From positions 1,612,001 through 1,676,000 of the forward strand of contig CM031561.1 of assembly GCA_018466975.1 (NCBI GenBank): 64,000 bases of DNA. The letters run 5' to 3'. The stretch is from Sparassis latifolia (Eukaryota > Basidiomycota > Agaricomycetes > Polyporales > Sparassidaceae). Below, in pieces: positions 24,546 to 36,152 of the stretch (positions within the stretch are counted from its first letter, which is position 1; the number at the start of each line of letters is the position of its first letter). The notes below the pieces were generated by a model that did not search any database, was not told the origin of the DNA, and saw nothing but the letters and a program-made list of their open reading frames with translations. Made by a program: the position numbers and the translations under genes.

Positions 24546-25801
24546 TCATCGGATACCCTCTTCTGACCTGGGATGAGCCGTGCTAGTGTATTCGTCAAGC
24601 GGGTCAACTACATTCCTCCAACCTCGTACATGAGCATGCGCGTATGAAGGGCCTGGAAGCGCCCACGTTGCATACGGCTTGCCATGAGATCCACTCGTCA
24701 ACCATTCCGTCTTGAACTCGTCATTGTACGCATCAATCCACAAAGCACAGCAAAAGCAGCTTCGCTTGCTGCATCCAATGGCTTCCCGCTCCGGTGGTCC
24801 AACGCTTCTTTGAGGATGAGATGATGCCGAGCTAAGGTGAAGAATGATGCGAAGTTCCGCGTGAACGTACGTGTAGTATGTTGATAGTGCCCAATTACTG
24901 AGTATATCAGGAAACTTTTGCTCCCGGAGTGCATCCACCGTCTGCGGAGACAAGGGGAATCCAAATGCACGCTGGACCGCCTCCAGATAGTGATCGCAAA
25001 GCTTGAATTAACCTTCTCCCGAGCCAATGAAGTAGTCATTGACCCAGCGATAGGGAATATGTCCATCAGAAATGTATCGTTTCGCGTTGCGGATAAGCTT
25101 TGTGACGCCACCGTAATATTGGCAGACCTTGGCCAAACGCCTCTTCAACTTCTCCACCCTCCACGTTTGAGCCGCATTTAAGAGGTTTCTAGCGGCACAA
25201 AGGTGACTCAGAAATCGAGAATGCAACAGAGTATTAGCAACAATGTAGAGGTCTGAGAATCGACTCCGCGAAAGATGGCTCGATATCTTTGTAGTTCTCG
25301 CGCCGAAACTGGGTCGAGCCGGGAGACTCCTCTTCGATAGACTTCGGCGTGTACTCCCGCAAAGGGGAGTCGAAATACACGACGAAGTGGGAAATGGATT
25401 AGTGTAGGTTGTTCATCCGCTTCTCCATGTTCACCCGGCAACGCGAGAGCAGGGTGTAAAAGATGTCCGTCGCATAGGCTACTTCAGGATTGGTAATGGC
25501 ACTAATGAGGTTCCGTGTGGCGAGCTCGTCCTCGAGAGTGGGAGGACCATTCTTCGCCAACACCAGGCTGAGACGTTCCCGTCTGTCAAAAGTCATGGCA
25601 ACTACATCTCCGAGTTCTCCAGTGTATAGCGATAACGTCGAGGATAAGAATCTCGGATTTTGTCCTTGAATCGCGGATTTCGCTGTTGCCGCGAACCTTG
25701 GCACCCTTTGAGGGTAGGTCAAGGTTGGAGTAGCTGAGTTCCTGTAAGAGCTGCAACTTCTCAGAGAGGCTCGTCTGGTCAGAGATGATTTGAGAGGTCA
25801 T
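24546..25801 (-). CDS. OTT_1508-like cytidine-deaminase-fold protein
   Basis: Predicted nucleic-acid/nucleotide deaminase of the fungal OTT_1508-like family. Start MTSQIISDQTSLSEKLQLL (25801). The middle is helical, with ERLSLVLAKNGPPTLEDELATRNL and a Lys/Arg-rich stretch VEKLKRRLAKVCQYYGGV (about 25110-25160). The catalytic module is at the C-terminus: YVHAELRIILHL gives the HAE zinc-ligand/proton-shuttle motif (about 24860), and IGCSKRSCFCCALW gives the C-x2-C zinc pair (about 24740). SGSHGKPYATWALP follows, a conserved block of this family. Stop at 24546. Two or three introns inferred, exact ends unresolved. A broken paralogue lies divergently at 26.2-27.4 kb. Biological role unknown; the family is lineage-expanded in fungi. 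Confidence 0.72.
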
Positions 25802-26205
25802 CGGTGACTGGCAAATGATGAAATTATTTCAAGCTGCGCGGAGAGTAAACTGAATCTACTGTAAGTAAAAGCGGCCCTGACGCACATTTCCATTGCTTGT
25901 TTATCAATCCTCAGAACAGTTACATCGTAAGTCTACGAGAGTGCTGTTCATGCCATGATGGCCTTGATGATAGCCCAATATCATTCATTCCAATTTCCTA
26001 CTTTAAACGACAACGAGCGCTAATGAGCAGAATCACGATCACGTGTACATGAAGCCCGTCTCTGGGCTCTTGGCAGCTTCAGCTCTTGCAGGACTTCCTG
26101 TTACGCGGACCTTGATATGCACTACAAATGCACCAGGCTAGATCCGCGATTCTAGGATAAAGTCGAAGCTGCGCGTCCTAGATGCTAATATTGCTATACT
26201 GACTA
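25802..26205. promoter_or_regulatory. Interval between divergent deaminase paralogues
   Basis: About 400 bp, AT-richer than the flanking coding DNA, with no open frame of note. It presumably holds the promoter of the intact deaminase gene. Confidence 0.3.
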
Positions 26206-27423
26206 TAGCTACAGGAGAGCGCAGTTACGGCGGCTTTTGACAGACACGAACGTCTGAGCCTGGTAGCGGCCAAGAACGGTCCTCTCACTCTCGAGAACGA
26301 GCTCGCCACACGGAACCTCATAATGCTATCACAATCCTGCAGTCACCAATGCGACGGACATCTTTCACATCCTGTTCTCGTATTGCCCTACACCAATATT
26401 TCGCACTTCGACCTCGATTCAGCTTTGCCGGAGTACTAACTCAAGTCTCTTGAAGAGGAGGTTCCCGCATCGACTCGATTTCGCAGATGGAGATACAGAG
26501 ACATCGAGCCACCACTTCATACGACGATCAACGGTCTTATTCGTGGGACCCTCTACGCATCTGCTGTCCGTTAGACCCGGATCATATTCAGTCATCACGG
26601 AATCGATACGCAGTGTTCTATTGTTTTGCTGATCCCTTCAGTAGATACGCAGTGCTCTATCGTTTCGCTGATCCCCTCCAGCGGTCTCGGGCCACTTCTG
26701 TTCCGATGAAAACTTCAATGTGGCTCGAAAGAGGAGGGCGGAGAAGTTGAAGAAGTGTTTAACCAAGGTCCACCAATATTTCAGTAACGTCACCAACCTT
26801 ATCCGCACAGCTAAGCGATACTTCCTCTATGGACATATTCGCTACCGCTGGGTCAATTACCACTTTATTGACCTGGGAGAGGGTCAACTCGTACCTGGGG
26901 GCGGTGCAGCGTGAATTTGGGTTGCAGTCTTCTCTGTATACAGAGGCTGTGGATGTACTGGCGGCAAAGTTTCCTGATATGCTTGGTAAGTGGCAGGGCA
27001 ACGCATTCTCGCCAAAATTGGTACCATTCTCCATCTCAGACCCCCGCCCCCAGATGACAGTTAGACGAGTGGGCCAACAAGCTATTGGGTGCAGCAAACG
27101 GAGTTGCCTCTGGTGCACCTTGTGGATTGACAGATAACAATACCAGGCTCGGAGCAAAATGGCTAACAAGTGGATCTAATGGTAAACCGTATGCAATTAT
27201 GCAACATGGGCACTCCCCTGCCTGTCGTTCGCGCAAGCCCGTGCAGGAGACACGTGGAGTGTCGTTGATACAGCTATCCTCCGTGGCGTTTTCAAACAGC
27301 TTGACGGATACTCTATCATGGCTTTTCTGGGTTTCGAGTAAGAAGAGTTCAGATTGGGAGGAGGAGCTCGAGGAAGGATTCCTAGACGAAGTGTACACGC
27401 TTGGCATTGAGCCTGGGGTTTGA
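26206..27423 (+). pseudogene. Degenerate OTT_1508-like deaminase paralogue
   Basis: Pieces align with the deaminase at 24.5-25.8 kb in the same order but on the opposite strand. AFDRHERLSLVAAKNGPLTLENELATRNL (26230-26320) is followed by a frame change at about 26330 (the NPAVTNATDIF segment is in another frame). Then come AEKLKKCLTKVHQYFSNVTNLIR (26735 on), TAGSITTLLTWERVNSYL, FPDMLGKWQ, IGCSKRSCLWCTLWIDR (C-x2-C retained, then a stop at 27136) and a further-frame SGSNGKPYA block. The segment holding HAE in the intact copy is missing between FPDMLGKWQ and IGCSK. Frameshifts plus loss of the catalytic Glu argue for a dead copy. Confidence 0.7.
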
Positions 27424-27989
27424 TATGTCAGTCGTTGCAGCAGTGGATTGCTTCGGAACATTGATCAGCAGTTCAGTCAGTAGAGTTGCCGAAAACAATC
27501 TCACACAAAGCAAGATTAATTGTGATTTAGTGTAAATACCAAAACACGTAGGATTTGTTCCGTGCTTCTCCTAATAGGCTGTCGCTGAGTCTGGCCCTTC
27601 GCTCGCTACGTTGCTGTAGTTGTGCAAACAGTTGATCAAAAAAGCGTGTTGTACAGCGGCTCGTGAATAACCTTGACTTATGGAGACGAGGTGGAAGGCA
27701 GCCTAACTTTGAGTGACAGGGACTTTCCAGTACTTACCTCAGGAGGCAGATCTCCTGGCACAATCCGTACAAGGCTCTGCAAATGATCCGACTAAATTCC
27801 AATGCCGAGACACAGGATGCAGTGGTAACTTGTATCAACAAACTGCATAGCAGCTGCGTCGAAAACGTGTATTCAGTGTAATTGAATGCACAGCAAATAC
27901 TGAGATATGTTTACCCTGTCTAGCATGGTCCATCGGTATCTGAGTGACCCCATCCTACTCACTTCGTTGTATACGGCAGGCACATCCAA
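27424..27989. other. Deaminase pseudogene - F-box intergenic region
   Basis: About 570 bp between convergent features. No protein-like frame or structured repeat seen. Confidence 0.3.
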
Positions 27990-29412
27990 TTAATGGCCCA
28001 ACCCAGGCCCCTCAATCCATTTAGTCACATTTAACCACGGGGCAACGACCATAAGGTCATCAAACGTCAAAGACGCGTACTGACTCCGTCCCGAACCGAC
28101 TACGAGGTCGAAGTCCACAGGAGATGCACCAAATTGAGTTTCTTTCGTGTGAGGGCCGAGGAGTTGGGCGGTGAGCCTACAAGAATCGTCGTCAGCAGTG
28201 CATTCCTCTCGGTCGAATATGAGTCGAACATCATGCTCCCCACCCACTGCAGACACTTCTCTTCCAGCCCTTCCGTGTCAACCCATCGCACATCTTCACC
28301 TCCAGGGGTGTGGAACGGATAATTCTCGTGAGACGGAGATGGGTGAGGATAGGTCAGTCGCCTATATGTCTGATTTAATGTACCTGACAGAGTCATTGCG
28401 TCAGCTGCCGCTGGTGCATTCCAACCACCAGCACATACCAGAAGACTGGGAGCTCGACGGTGAGACAGAAGCACCGTCCACCTCTTCCTCCTTCTCTATG
28501 CCTGGAGGGTGCAGGAGTTCCCGCGCATTTGGATTAACGAAGAGTGATGTCGTGGTATGGTTCAGGACTCCAATCGCAAGGATTCGTACGTCTGCAAATT
28601 CTACCAGGACCTGTCAATAGTTGTGGTTAGATAAGACGTATTTCGCAAATAAGGGGAAGAAACGACCGACCCTGACTCTCGTGTCCAGATGCATCAAGTT
28701 ACTCTGCACTCTGCGCCAAAATGAGGCCTTCATCCGCCCAAGAGCAAAGCTAAACTCACTTCAGTTGGTCGGAGATGGTCAGCACGTTAAAATTGCGGGA
28801 CGAGCCTGCTAGCTGGTTGGCCGTTCCATTCCGATTGAGGACAATATAACTGAGAAGGACTCAGCACAAGTTGACGTACGAAAATCACAACCGTACTTTG
28901 TCCAAGCTTCGTCTGTGGTACACGAAGAATGACTGCGGTGCCATACACGGTGCAGCATCCTACCAAAGAGGACATGAGTGACACGATAATATGAGGACAC
29001 GGCGTAAGACGGACTTCATGAATGCCTCCCTCCACGTGCAGTCCTTCTTCACCTTCGCCCAACCAGGCAGAAATCGCCTTCGGAAACACAGCTCCCACTC
29101 ACTTTCTCTCAGATTAGGGAGTGTGGCGTCAAAGAGAAGGAAAGGCGCCCTGGCGATACTCATGATTTCTACGAAATTCAGGCGCGGAACCACCGAGCGT
29201 ACACTCAAGTGTTTGAGACAGGGCTCATAGGAGCCATCCGGATTGCGAAGTGTACGCAAGATAGGCCCTCGCCATGGATTGAGGGACGTGTCCGAGGAGA
29301 CGGCATGTAGACGGCGCGATAGGTACGCGGCTATCACGAGCGAAGTGAGATCGAGTTCAGTTAGAATGTCAGCGATGAGTTCAACAGGGAGAGACTCGAA
29401 GACGCTTGGCAT
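27990..29412 (-). CDS. F-box domain protein
   Basis: Likely substrate adaptor for an SCF ubiquitin ligase. MPSVFESLPVELIADILTEL (from 29412) is a canonical fungal F-box start (LP-ELI--IL--L), continuing DLTSLVIAAYLSRRLHAVSSD. An upstream in-frame ATG at 29484 would add 24 hydrophobic residues and is less likely. Later exons encode a C-terminal recognition region: AVILRVPQTKLGQSTVVIFV (about 28890), YRRLTYPHPSPSHENYPFHTP and VRWVDTEGLEEKCLQWVGSM (about 28240-28370), PVDFDLVVGSGRSQYASLTF and the stop at 27990. This C-terminal region is shared by families of agaricomycete F-box proteins; its ligand is unknown. About five exons. Confidence 0.72.
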
Positions 29413-31340
29413 ATCGACTGGGACGTCGTCGTACAGAAGGATATGGTGGAGGGAGATATGTAAGACAAAGACCACGTCCTCCACAGTATATAGGGCGGCG
29501 CTCAGGGACTGTCTTCTTGAACAGCTTTCAGTGGTGAGGCTGAGGACAGCCTCGGGAATAATGGCGGATACGGAGCGCTGAGATCACCTGACCTAGCATC
29601 GGGGAATTTGCATCTTTCTGGTATGGGCCTTATGAGCAATTGTAAGTCATTACAAGGTATAAAATATACGGAAGGTGTATAAGGCTTGTAGTCGCGAGTA
29701 TAATTACAGATAAGACTATGCACCCTTTGCCAAGAACAATAAGAATTGTTCAAGGTTGGAATTATTGCACAACTTGAGCAGGACGATGGCTCTTATGCCT
29801 CCTGTAAGACCTTACCAGCCGCAACGGCATTCCAATCCACATCCCAACCATGGCTGCTATGCTCGGTGCTCACCACCATGACATCGGACATGAGACACCC
29901 AAGTCAAGAAATATATTGGACTATACATAAGGAAACAGTTTGTCAAAATATGCATACATACATGGAAATCACCCGGACGAACATCCAGGTCCGCCAGAGC
30001 ACCACAAGGGTAAACGATGACCATCGGAGTCGAGATACCCCTGGAGCCGGCATTGCTGAGGGAGCCGTGACGCACCATGACCGAATATGCACAGTGAAAG
30101 GGGAAGTCATTGCGCATATCCACGGGTGCTGCAAGTGATGATTAAAACCTGTGAAGGATCAGGTGTGAGTGGAATATGATCCTCAAACATGGACAGCGTT
30201 CATCCTCTGCACACAACAACATGGGGAGTGCCCACGGAGCTTCATAGCTCAAGGATCAGGAATATAGGCACAGGAGTATCTCCCCACACATTGACACAGA
30301 CAAACATGTCTGCGGAGCATGGTACAGCTCGGGAGTCAAGTAACATCATACGAAAGGTGGGCGAGAAGAGAGACGATGTGACGATGGACGCGCCGAAAGT
30401 TCAACATCCATGCCGATCACTTTAGGGCCAGCTGCAGTGGACTTCAGAAGATAACGAGGGCAAAGGGAAAAGCACGCACCATCACGTTATCCGTTATCTC
30501 TTGTCGACATAGAGTCAAGCTGAGAATAGTCTGACAATACATTGCAAGCCATTCATCAAGCTTGGCCACTGTTGGGAAGGCGTTACAAGATGTACAAAAC
30601 GCAGAGTGGCTCCGGAGATGGAAGCCGAACAGTCATGGCTCGCGCACATGCTCTGGGCATAGCTATACAAGCATGATGAAGGCCTACAAGACGTGTACAA
30701 GCACGACGCGTCGATTGCAAGCTCTTACACGCGGTTACAACCTCGCGTCACACTTGGTCACGTTTGTCAGAGCTACAAGCTCAAACAAGATTCAGGCAAA
30801 TTCCCCGATGCTACATGCTTCAGAATCACTCCCTCTTGAATCAATGGTCATTGGTAGCGGAAGGAATAGCAATTTCCCGTAGTGCGTCCCAAGAAAATCG
30901 GGACTGCAAGAGTGTATTTGGCTAGTGCAACACCTCAATGTCTCCAACAGTATTTGATACAGCCAATAAAAATCCAAAAAAAAATTAGTCTATAGTGTTC
31001 TATATATACACTACAGAGACGCTGTGTAAGATGCCGCAGACAGTCGGGCAAGACGTCGAGGGGCAGGTCCAGAACTGGTCCAGAAGTGCCATACTTTATT
31101 ATTATCATGGCACATCATCGGGGCTCACCGATTTTTCTGCATTTCCACCGGGATAACCAGCATCTGCAGAAACTGGTACGAGCTCAAACGAGATATGGAT
31201 GCACATCAGGAATCCCATATTCTAATGAGCTCAGACTGCTGAAGGAAAGGTATGATGGCGGACTCACTGGAAAGAGTCAAATCAAGTGACATGTCTGCAA
31301 CGAGAAATCCGAGTCACTTTGCGGATAAAGCATCGGCTCG
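29413..31340. other. Gene-poor interval upstream of the retrotransposon
   Basis: About 1.9 kb. Short open frames only, none protein-like. Contains a cluster of TACAAG hexamers (30581-30796, separate entry). Ends at the 5-bp target site of the LTR element. Confidence 0.35.
30581..30796 (+). repeat. TACAAG-rich non-coding cluster
   Basis: The hexamer TACAAG, or one-base variants, recurs at irregular spacing (30584, 30665, 30686, 30698, 30774 and degenerate copies). A similar cluster is at 48994-49073. Not a regular tandem repeat. Confidence 0.5.
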
Positions 31341-31345
31341 CCAAT

Positions 31346-31531
31346 TGTAAGGATATTAGAGGAATAGAGTAGTCGAGGCGTCGGAGTTAGCCGAGGCGTT
31401 GAATACGCGCTCAACCGCGTAGATGGGTTTTTCGTCTTTACTTTACTCGCTGAAAACTTGCCTTCCGAATACACTCGGTTCAGTGCATTTCCCGCGACTT
31501 AAGGACCACCAAAGGCCGCAAAAGCCTTATA
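31346..31531 (+). repeat. 5' LTR (186 bp)
   Basis: Begins TGTAAGG and ends CCTTATA, near-perfect inverted ends. Identical over all 186 bp to 41379-41564. Preceded by CCAAT target duplication. Confidence 0.97.
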
Positions 31532-31651
31532 CATTTTTGCACTCGCCGCTGATACCACCTCGGTATTAGTGAAGTCTATTCTAGCTAGGCAACAAACCCC
31601 TTTTCTACACCCCTTCGAAAAGACCTTGCTTCTATCACCTTCTCTGTCGAC

Positions 31652-33549
31652 ATGCTGGCCAAGAGGAACCCTACAAGCTCCACTGTGACCGTCACCACTG
31701 GAGTTGGTGGAATGAAGACAAGGCGTAGTACCGTTCAGGACACTGCCGACGACGACGATAACGTCGATGATCGCGGCCAATCCACTGACAAGAATGAACC
31801 GGTACCACCTGCCGACGTTCATGATGACGCCGGTGACCCGTCTCGTGAGGCTGATCCCTCGCGATCGGGCAGATCAGAGCGCGATGGCGTCGTCGATACG
31901 CCGGGCGACCGTGATGCTCGCACGGGCGCTGCAGACGACAACACAGTCGGTGATCAGCACCGTGTATCTGATACTAACATGGATGAGCCGCAGCTCAGCC
32001 AGTTGTGGAACCACACAGAGGACCTCCTCGCTACGATCTCGGCAAGGCTTGATGAGTCCGATGTGGCCTCTCAGCAGGCTATCAGCTATGCTAACCGGGC
32101 CATTCGTGAGGCCAATGCGGCCCGTGCTAGAGCCGCAAATGCTCGAAGGGATTTTGAGGAAGCGATTGGTAAGATTTGTACCTCAATCCTCCGTATTAAG
32201 AAGCAGGAGAATCCTGAGCTTGACGAATTATACACACCGCGTGAGTACTCTCATGCTGCAGACGAAGCAGCACATCCGTCGAGGCCGCCCGTTGGCGTTG
32301 AAGGCGATCGGCCGCAGTCTCCGCCGATCAACTCGGACGACTATGTCGAGAGGTCGCTCGACATACTGTTCCGGCCCCGCGACCAAAACGAGATGGATGC
32401 CACATACAACATTCGTCTCGATGGCCAAACCCGCTTTTTGGATGCACGCGGGGCAGAACAACGGCGTCGAGAGCGCGAGGCCCGCATCAATGAGACCTGG
32501 CAGCAGGCCGAGTCCCGCGTAGACATGCGTGCGCGTTGGGGTAGTGCGATGCCCTTCGCCACGCTGCGCACCGCATTTGGTGATGCACCGCCGCCGGAAC
32601 CACCTGGTGGGGTGGTAACAACAACCCGCCGCGTCGTGGAGGTTTGCCCGCGCGTGGTCGCGGACCACACTCCTCTGGTCGGGGATTCCGTTCTGGTGGA
32701 TTCCCTGGTGGAGGCAGTGATGGCGGTCCTCCGGATGGTGATGGCGACTCGAGTCCGCATGGTAGCGGCTCGGATGGAGATGACGGAGATGATGACGAGA
32801 GCTCCGAGAGGCCGTCTGTCCGTAATCTTGACAGGCATGCAACACGGAGTCTCAGCTACTTACAGGGTAGACATAGCATGCCCCGTGGTAGTGTACCTCG
32901 TCAGCAACAACAGCCACAGCCGGGATATATGTTACCCGCTGTTGACAACTCGTTCATGCGTGATGGTGTGAAAACTATCCGCGAGATGATCAGGAAGAAA
33001 GTCGGACGGGCACTACCTGATAGTAATGCTCTGAAAAATATGAAAAATATACCTCTGCCTGACAAGTATTCAGGTGAGGATGATCTTGAAGTTTTCGAAT
33101 CGTGGTTGAAGTCCCTATTGCGATGGCTTCAGCTTTATCGCATGTGCGGACCAGACCTCGATGAGGAACGGCTCCAACTTATGGGCCAATTTCTCAAGGG
33201 TAAGGCTGCCGACTGGTACAATGACAATGTCGACACACCTCACAATAATGTAAAGTGGAATTTCGAAGATGCCGCGTGTGCCATTTTCTGGCGGTTCTTG
33301 TATCATGCAACCGCAGGAGATGCGGCTGATAAATTCTACGCAGTAATATACACGAAGGATGGCGGAGTAAACGGTGTATGGGATGAGCTAGCTAAGTATG
33401 CTGCCCGTATGCCTCAGCCGCCCGACGACTACACGTTCGCGCGAACCTTTGTCAAGGCGCTTCCGGACGAAGTCTGCGTCCCTCTAGTCTCCCGAGGGCA
33501 GATGGTAGACACTCTGCTTCAACCTCGTACCTCGGATATCCGTGTCTGA
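31652..33549 (+). pseudogene. gag: Retrotransposon gag (frameshifted)
   Basis: The first frame from ATG 31652 (MLAKRNPTSSTVTVTT) is acidic and then helical (YANRAIREANAARARAANAR). At the G-run near 32609 the frame changes by one. The Gly/Arg/Pro-rich segment (LPARGRGPHSSGRGF) and the gag core follow in the second frame: IPLPDKYSGEDDLEVFESWLKS, LMGQFLKGKAADWYND, FLYHATAGDAADKFYAV and YTFARTFVKALPDEV. This is a Retrotrans_gag-type capsid. That frame ends at 33549, before the zinc knuckle. Confidence 0.85.
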
Positions 33550-34033
33550 CATCTGCTTTCTATTACGGGCTCTTACTAGGAGGTCTTGATTGCCAAACCG
33601 GCACATCATGTGCTGTCACAATGCGTCTGTAAATCGCGCCGAACGCGTCGCGTTTCGAGCGCAAGAAGCACCCATTGTCCTGTGCCGCATGTGTATACAA
33701 TACTTTCCAACGGGTATATTAATTGAGATTGATTTGGGAGACTTTGCAGTCTTATCTGCTTTGTACTGGTCCAAGAGGGCATTACATGTTTGAATCTCGT
33801 AGGAATCCCTCTATTCTCTGTGCTCCGCGCCCAAGCAAAATTCACCATTCCATCACCCATCCATTGTAGCACCTCATCTCACCTGCGATGTGCCCAAACC
33901 AGGGTGGAGAGGATCTTCAGGAAGACTTTCGTGAATTTCGGCGGATTTACAGCGCCACCTGCATCACGTGGTATCACAAAGGTTTAAGATTCCGCATTAG
34001 AAAGAACTACCAAACTTTAGGCTCCGCCTAAAT
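33550..34033 (+). other. Gag-internal stretch without a sustained frame
   Basis: About 480 bp between the capsid frame and the frame leading into the zinc knuckle. No frame stays open long and no TSD or terminal inverted repeat is obvious. It is either decayed gag or a small foreign insert. The last 70 bp may again be gag, with a stop at about 34062. Confidence 0.4.
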
Positions 34034-34064
34034 TGTCCGACCTCTCGACAAGGAGGCGCGTTAG

Positions 34065-36122
34065 AAAGCAGACTACGTCCCTCTGTTCAGATCGAAGGAC
34101 GTTTCCGTCGAGACCACTCCGCTTACCACATTGCTGCGTCTCGCTGTTCAGCAAGAACACAACAACCAGGTCGTTTCACGAAATCGTGTCAAACGTTCCG
34201 CGCCTGCGCCCGTACCCACGCTGGCGAAAACTACTTCTACCCAAGACACTCATGGCCAGAGCTCATCTGTGAAGCACCCCGACCATGGGAAGTCGACGCG
34301 ATTTGTGCGCGTCGTGCGTCGCAATGATTTTCGTCGTGATGGCGGATCTGGAAACCATCCGCCGCAGAGCGTGAATCGCTCATTGCAAGCCCTGCCGCAG
34401 TCCACGCAGAAGGACGGGCGGCCTACTAACTTCTCTGGAAATCGTGGCGGACCGTCGGGAAACCTTGCGAATGTCCGGTGTTACAACTGTGGTGAGTACG
34501 CCACTTGTCGCCGAACTGCCCGAAGCCCAAGGGCCCGGCTCCACGCGCTCGTAATTGACGAGCGAGAAGCCGCGGAGGCAGAACCTGCCCAGGATGACGC
34601 GCAGGAGCATCCGGAGGTAGCTGAGGATGAGCACACTTTTGTGCATGATAATGTCGCACCCAATGCAGGAAATGGCGAACCCAAGGACGAGACGGTTGCA
34701 CTCATCGAGGGCTCACAGTATGATCCAGAGGAGGAGAGCAACCCTCTGGAGGAGTACTTTGACCTCGAAGATGATGAGGTCATGTACTACGGGTCGATGC
34801 GCATCGTTGAGGATGAAGATTCTGCGGAATCCGAGCCCTCGCGCGAAACACTCTCCATGTTCGAGCATGAGATGCTTCGACTCCAGACTGAGATTATGGC
34901 TGGAGGAGATGCTACAGCACTTGTTGGAGATGCTGACAATGCTGCTGTGTCCGCTGTATTTACGAATCCACCGGCATACCAGGATGAGTCCTCGGAGCCG
35001 CTGTTGTTCGAATCGGACACAGATGTGGATGACGACGAAATGCCGCCACTTGTGGCAATTCCAGATGCTGAGGAAAATAGTGACAGCATCTCAGAAGTTA
35101 ATACTAATGGCGCTCTTGAGTCATGGCTTGCAGGTCCTCCGATGGATGCTATCCACGGCCTGTATGCCCTCAATGGTGACCTCCTTTCAAACCTACAACA
35201 GTACGGCCGGTACATCGACATATTGTACGGCCAATTGTTGTGGACCCAACGCGAGCTTGCCCGCAGCATCGTAGAGCAAGGAAACTTGCTGCGCGACCCG
35301 TTTGATTGCGTGCGGGCGCTGACTGAATTCGTGCGGCGGTGCAAGCGAATTCGTGCACGGCTTCTAGTGCAGCGTGATATTCTTGCTGCAATGCCGTTGC
35401 CTGACCGCGGTGACTATGAGGACGACCCGTCGCCCGCCGCGGTGTTCAATGCAATATCGGACATCCTCTTCGAGGACCCCGATGATGCTCCGCCTGTATA
35501 TGAGCATCAGGACTTTGCGCCAACATCAGTATCGCTGCGTGCAATGGCCGCTACGCCGGCGCCTGCAGCATTACCCGTGGTAACTCGTGCCATGATACGG
35601 CGCCAGCAGACTTGTCATCGGCCAGACGTGTCGCGTCTTGACCAGACTTGTCTCACGGGCTACGTTACTGTCAATGGCCTACAGGCCCTCGTCCTGTTTG
35701 ACTCGGGGAGTACGACAGACTCGATCTCTCCGGAGTTTGCTCGCATAGCAGGAATCTCGATCTTGGAACTCGAGAATCCTGTAATCCTTCAACTTGGATG
35801 TGTTGGTAGTCGCTCACGAATTAATTATGGTGTGAGGGTTCCTGTTATTTGTGGAACCTTCCAGGATGATGTCTACTTAGACGTCGTCAATCTTGATCGA
35901 TATGATGTTGTACTGGGGACACCGTTCATGCGTAAGTTCGGTGTCATTCTTGATTTTGCGAACAGCATCATTCGCTTCCATGGACAACAAATTCATGCAC
36001 TCCTGCCAGGGGAGGAGGAAGCTGGTGCTAATCGGCGAAAAAAGACGTTTCCTATGTGTCATGCTCATGCTAGCAGCATTGCCGCTGTGAATACTCCAAG
36101 TCCTACGTCCCGTTCGGACTGA
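34065..36122 (+). CDS. Gag C-terminus with CCHC knuckle plus aspartic protease
   Basis: Open frame from about 34065 (KADYVPLFRSKDVSVETT). The nucleocapsid knuckle appears as CYNCGEY at 34483. The rest of the C-x2-C-x4-H-x4-C motif (GHLSPNC) is in the neighbouring frame, as if one G were missing near 34503. After a long acidic linker the retroviral-type protease shows ALVLFDSGSTTDSISPEF (catalytic DSG, about 35690) and DVVLGTPFMRKFG (about 35910). Stop at 36122, 30 bp before the RT frame. Confidence 0.85.
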   Translation, partial: KADYVPLFRSKDVSVETTPLTTLLRLAVQQEHNNQVVSRNRVKRSAPAPVPTLAKTTSTQDTHGQSSSVKHPDHGKSTRFVRVVRRNDFRRDGGSGNHPPQSVNRSLQALPQSTQKDGRPTNFSGNRGGPSGNLANVRCYNCGEYATCRRTARSPRARLHALVIDEREAAEAEPAQDDAQEHPEVAEDEHTFVHDNVAPNAGNGEPKDETVALIEGSQYDPEEESNPLEEYFDLEDDEVMYYGSMRIVEDEDSAESEPSRETLSMFEHEMLRLQTEIMAGGDATALVGDADNAAVSAVFTNPPAYQDESSEPLLFESDTDVDDDEMPPLVAIPDAEENSDSISEVNTNGALESWLAGPPMDAIHGLYALNGDLLSNLQQYGRYIDILYGQLLWTQRELARSIVEQGNLLRDPFDCVRALTEFVRRCKRIRARLLVQRDILAAMPLPDRGDYEDDPSPAAVFNAISDILFEDPDDAPPVYEHQDFAPTSVSLRAMAATPAPAALPVVTRAMIRRQQTCHRPDVSRLDQTCLTGYVTVNGLQALVLFDSGSTTDSISPEFARIAGISILELENPVILQLGCVGSRSRINYGVRVPVICGTFQDDVYLDVVNLDRYDVVLGTPFMRKFGVILDFANSIIRFHGQQIHALLPGEEEAGANRRKKTFPMCHAHASSIAAVNTPSPTSRSD

Positions 36123-36152
36123 CTAGCCGCTCGAAGAGACGGCAACGGTGAG

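Noticed and set aside
31532..31575. Sequence after the 5' LTR ending GCTGATACCACC, like a tRNA 3' end
   Set aside because: It is in the sense, not the complementary, orientation and set back from the LTR, so it cannot be a standard primer-binding site.
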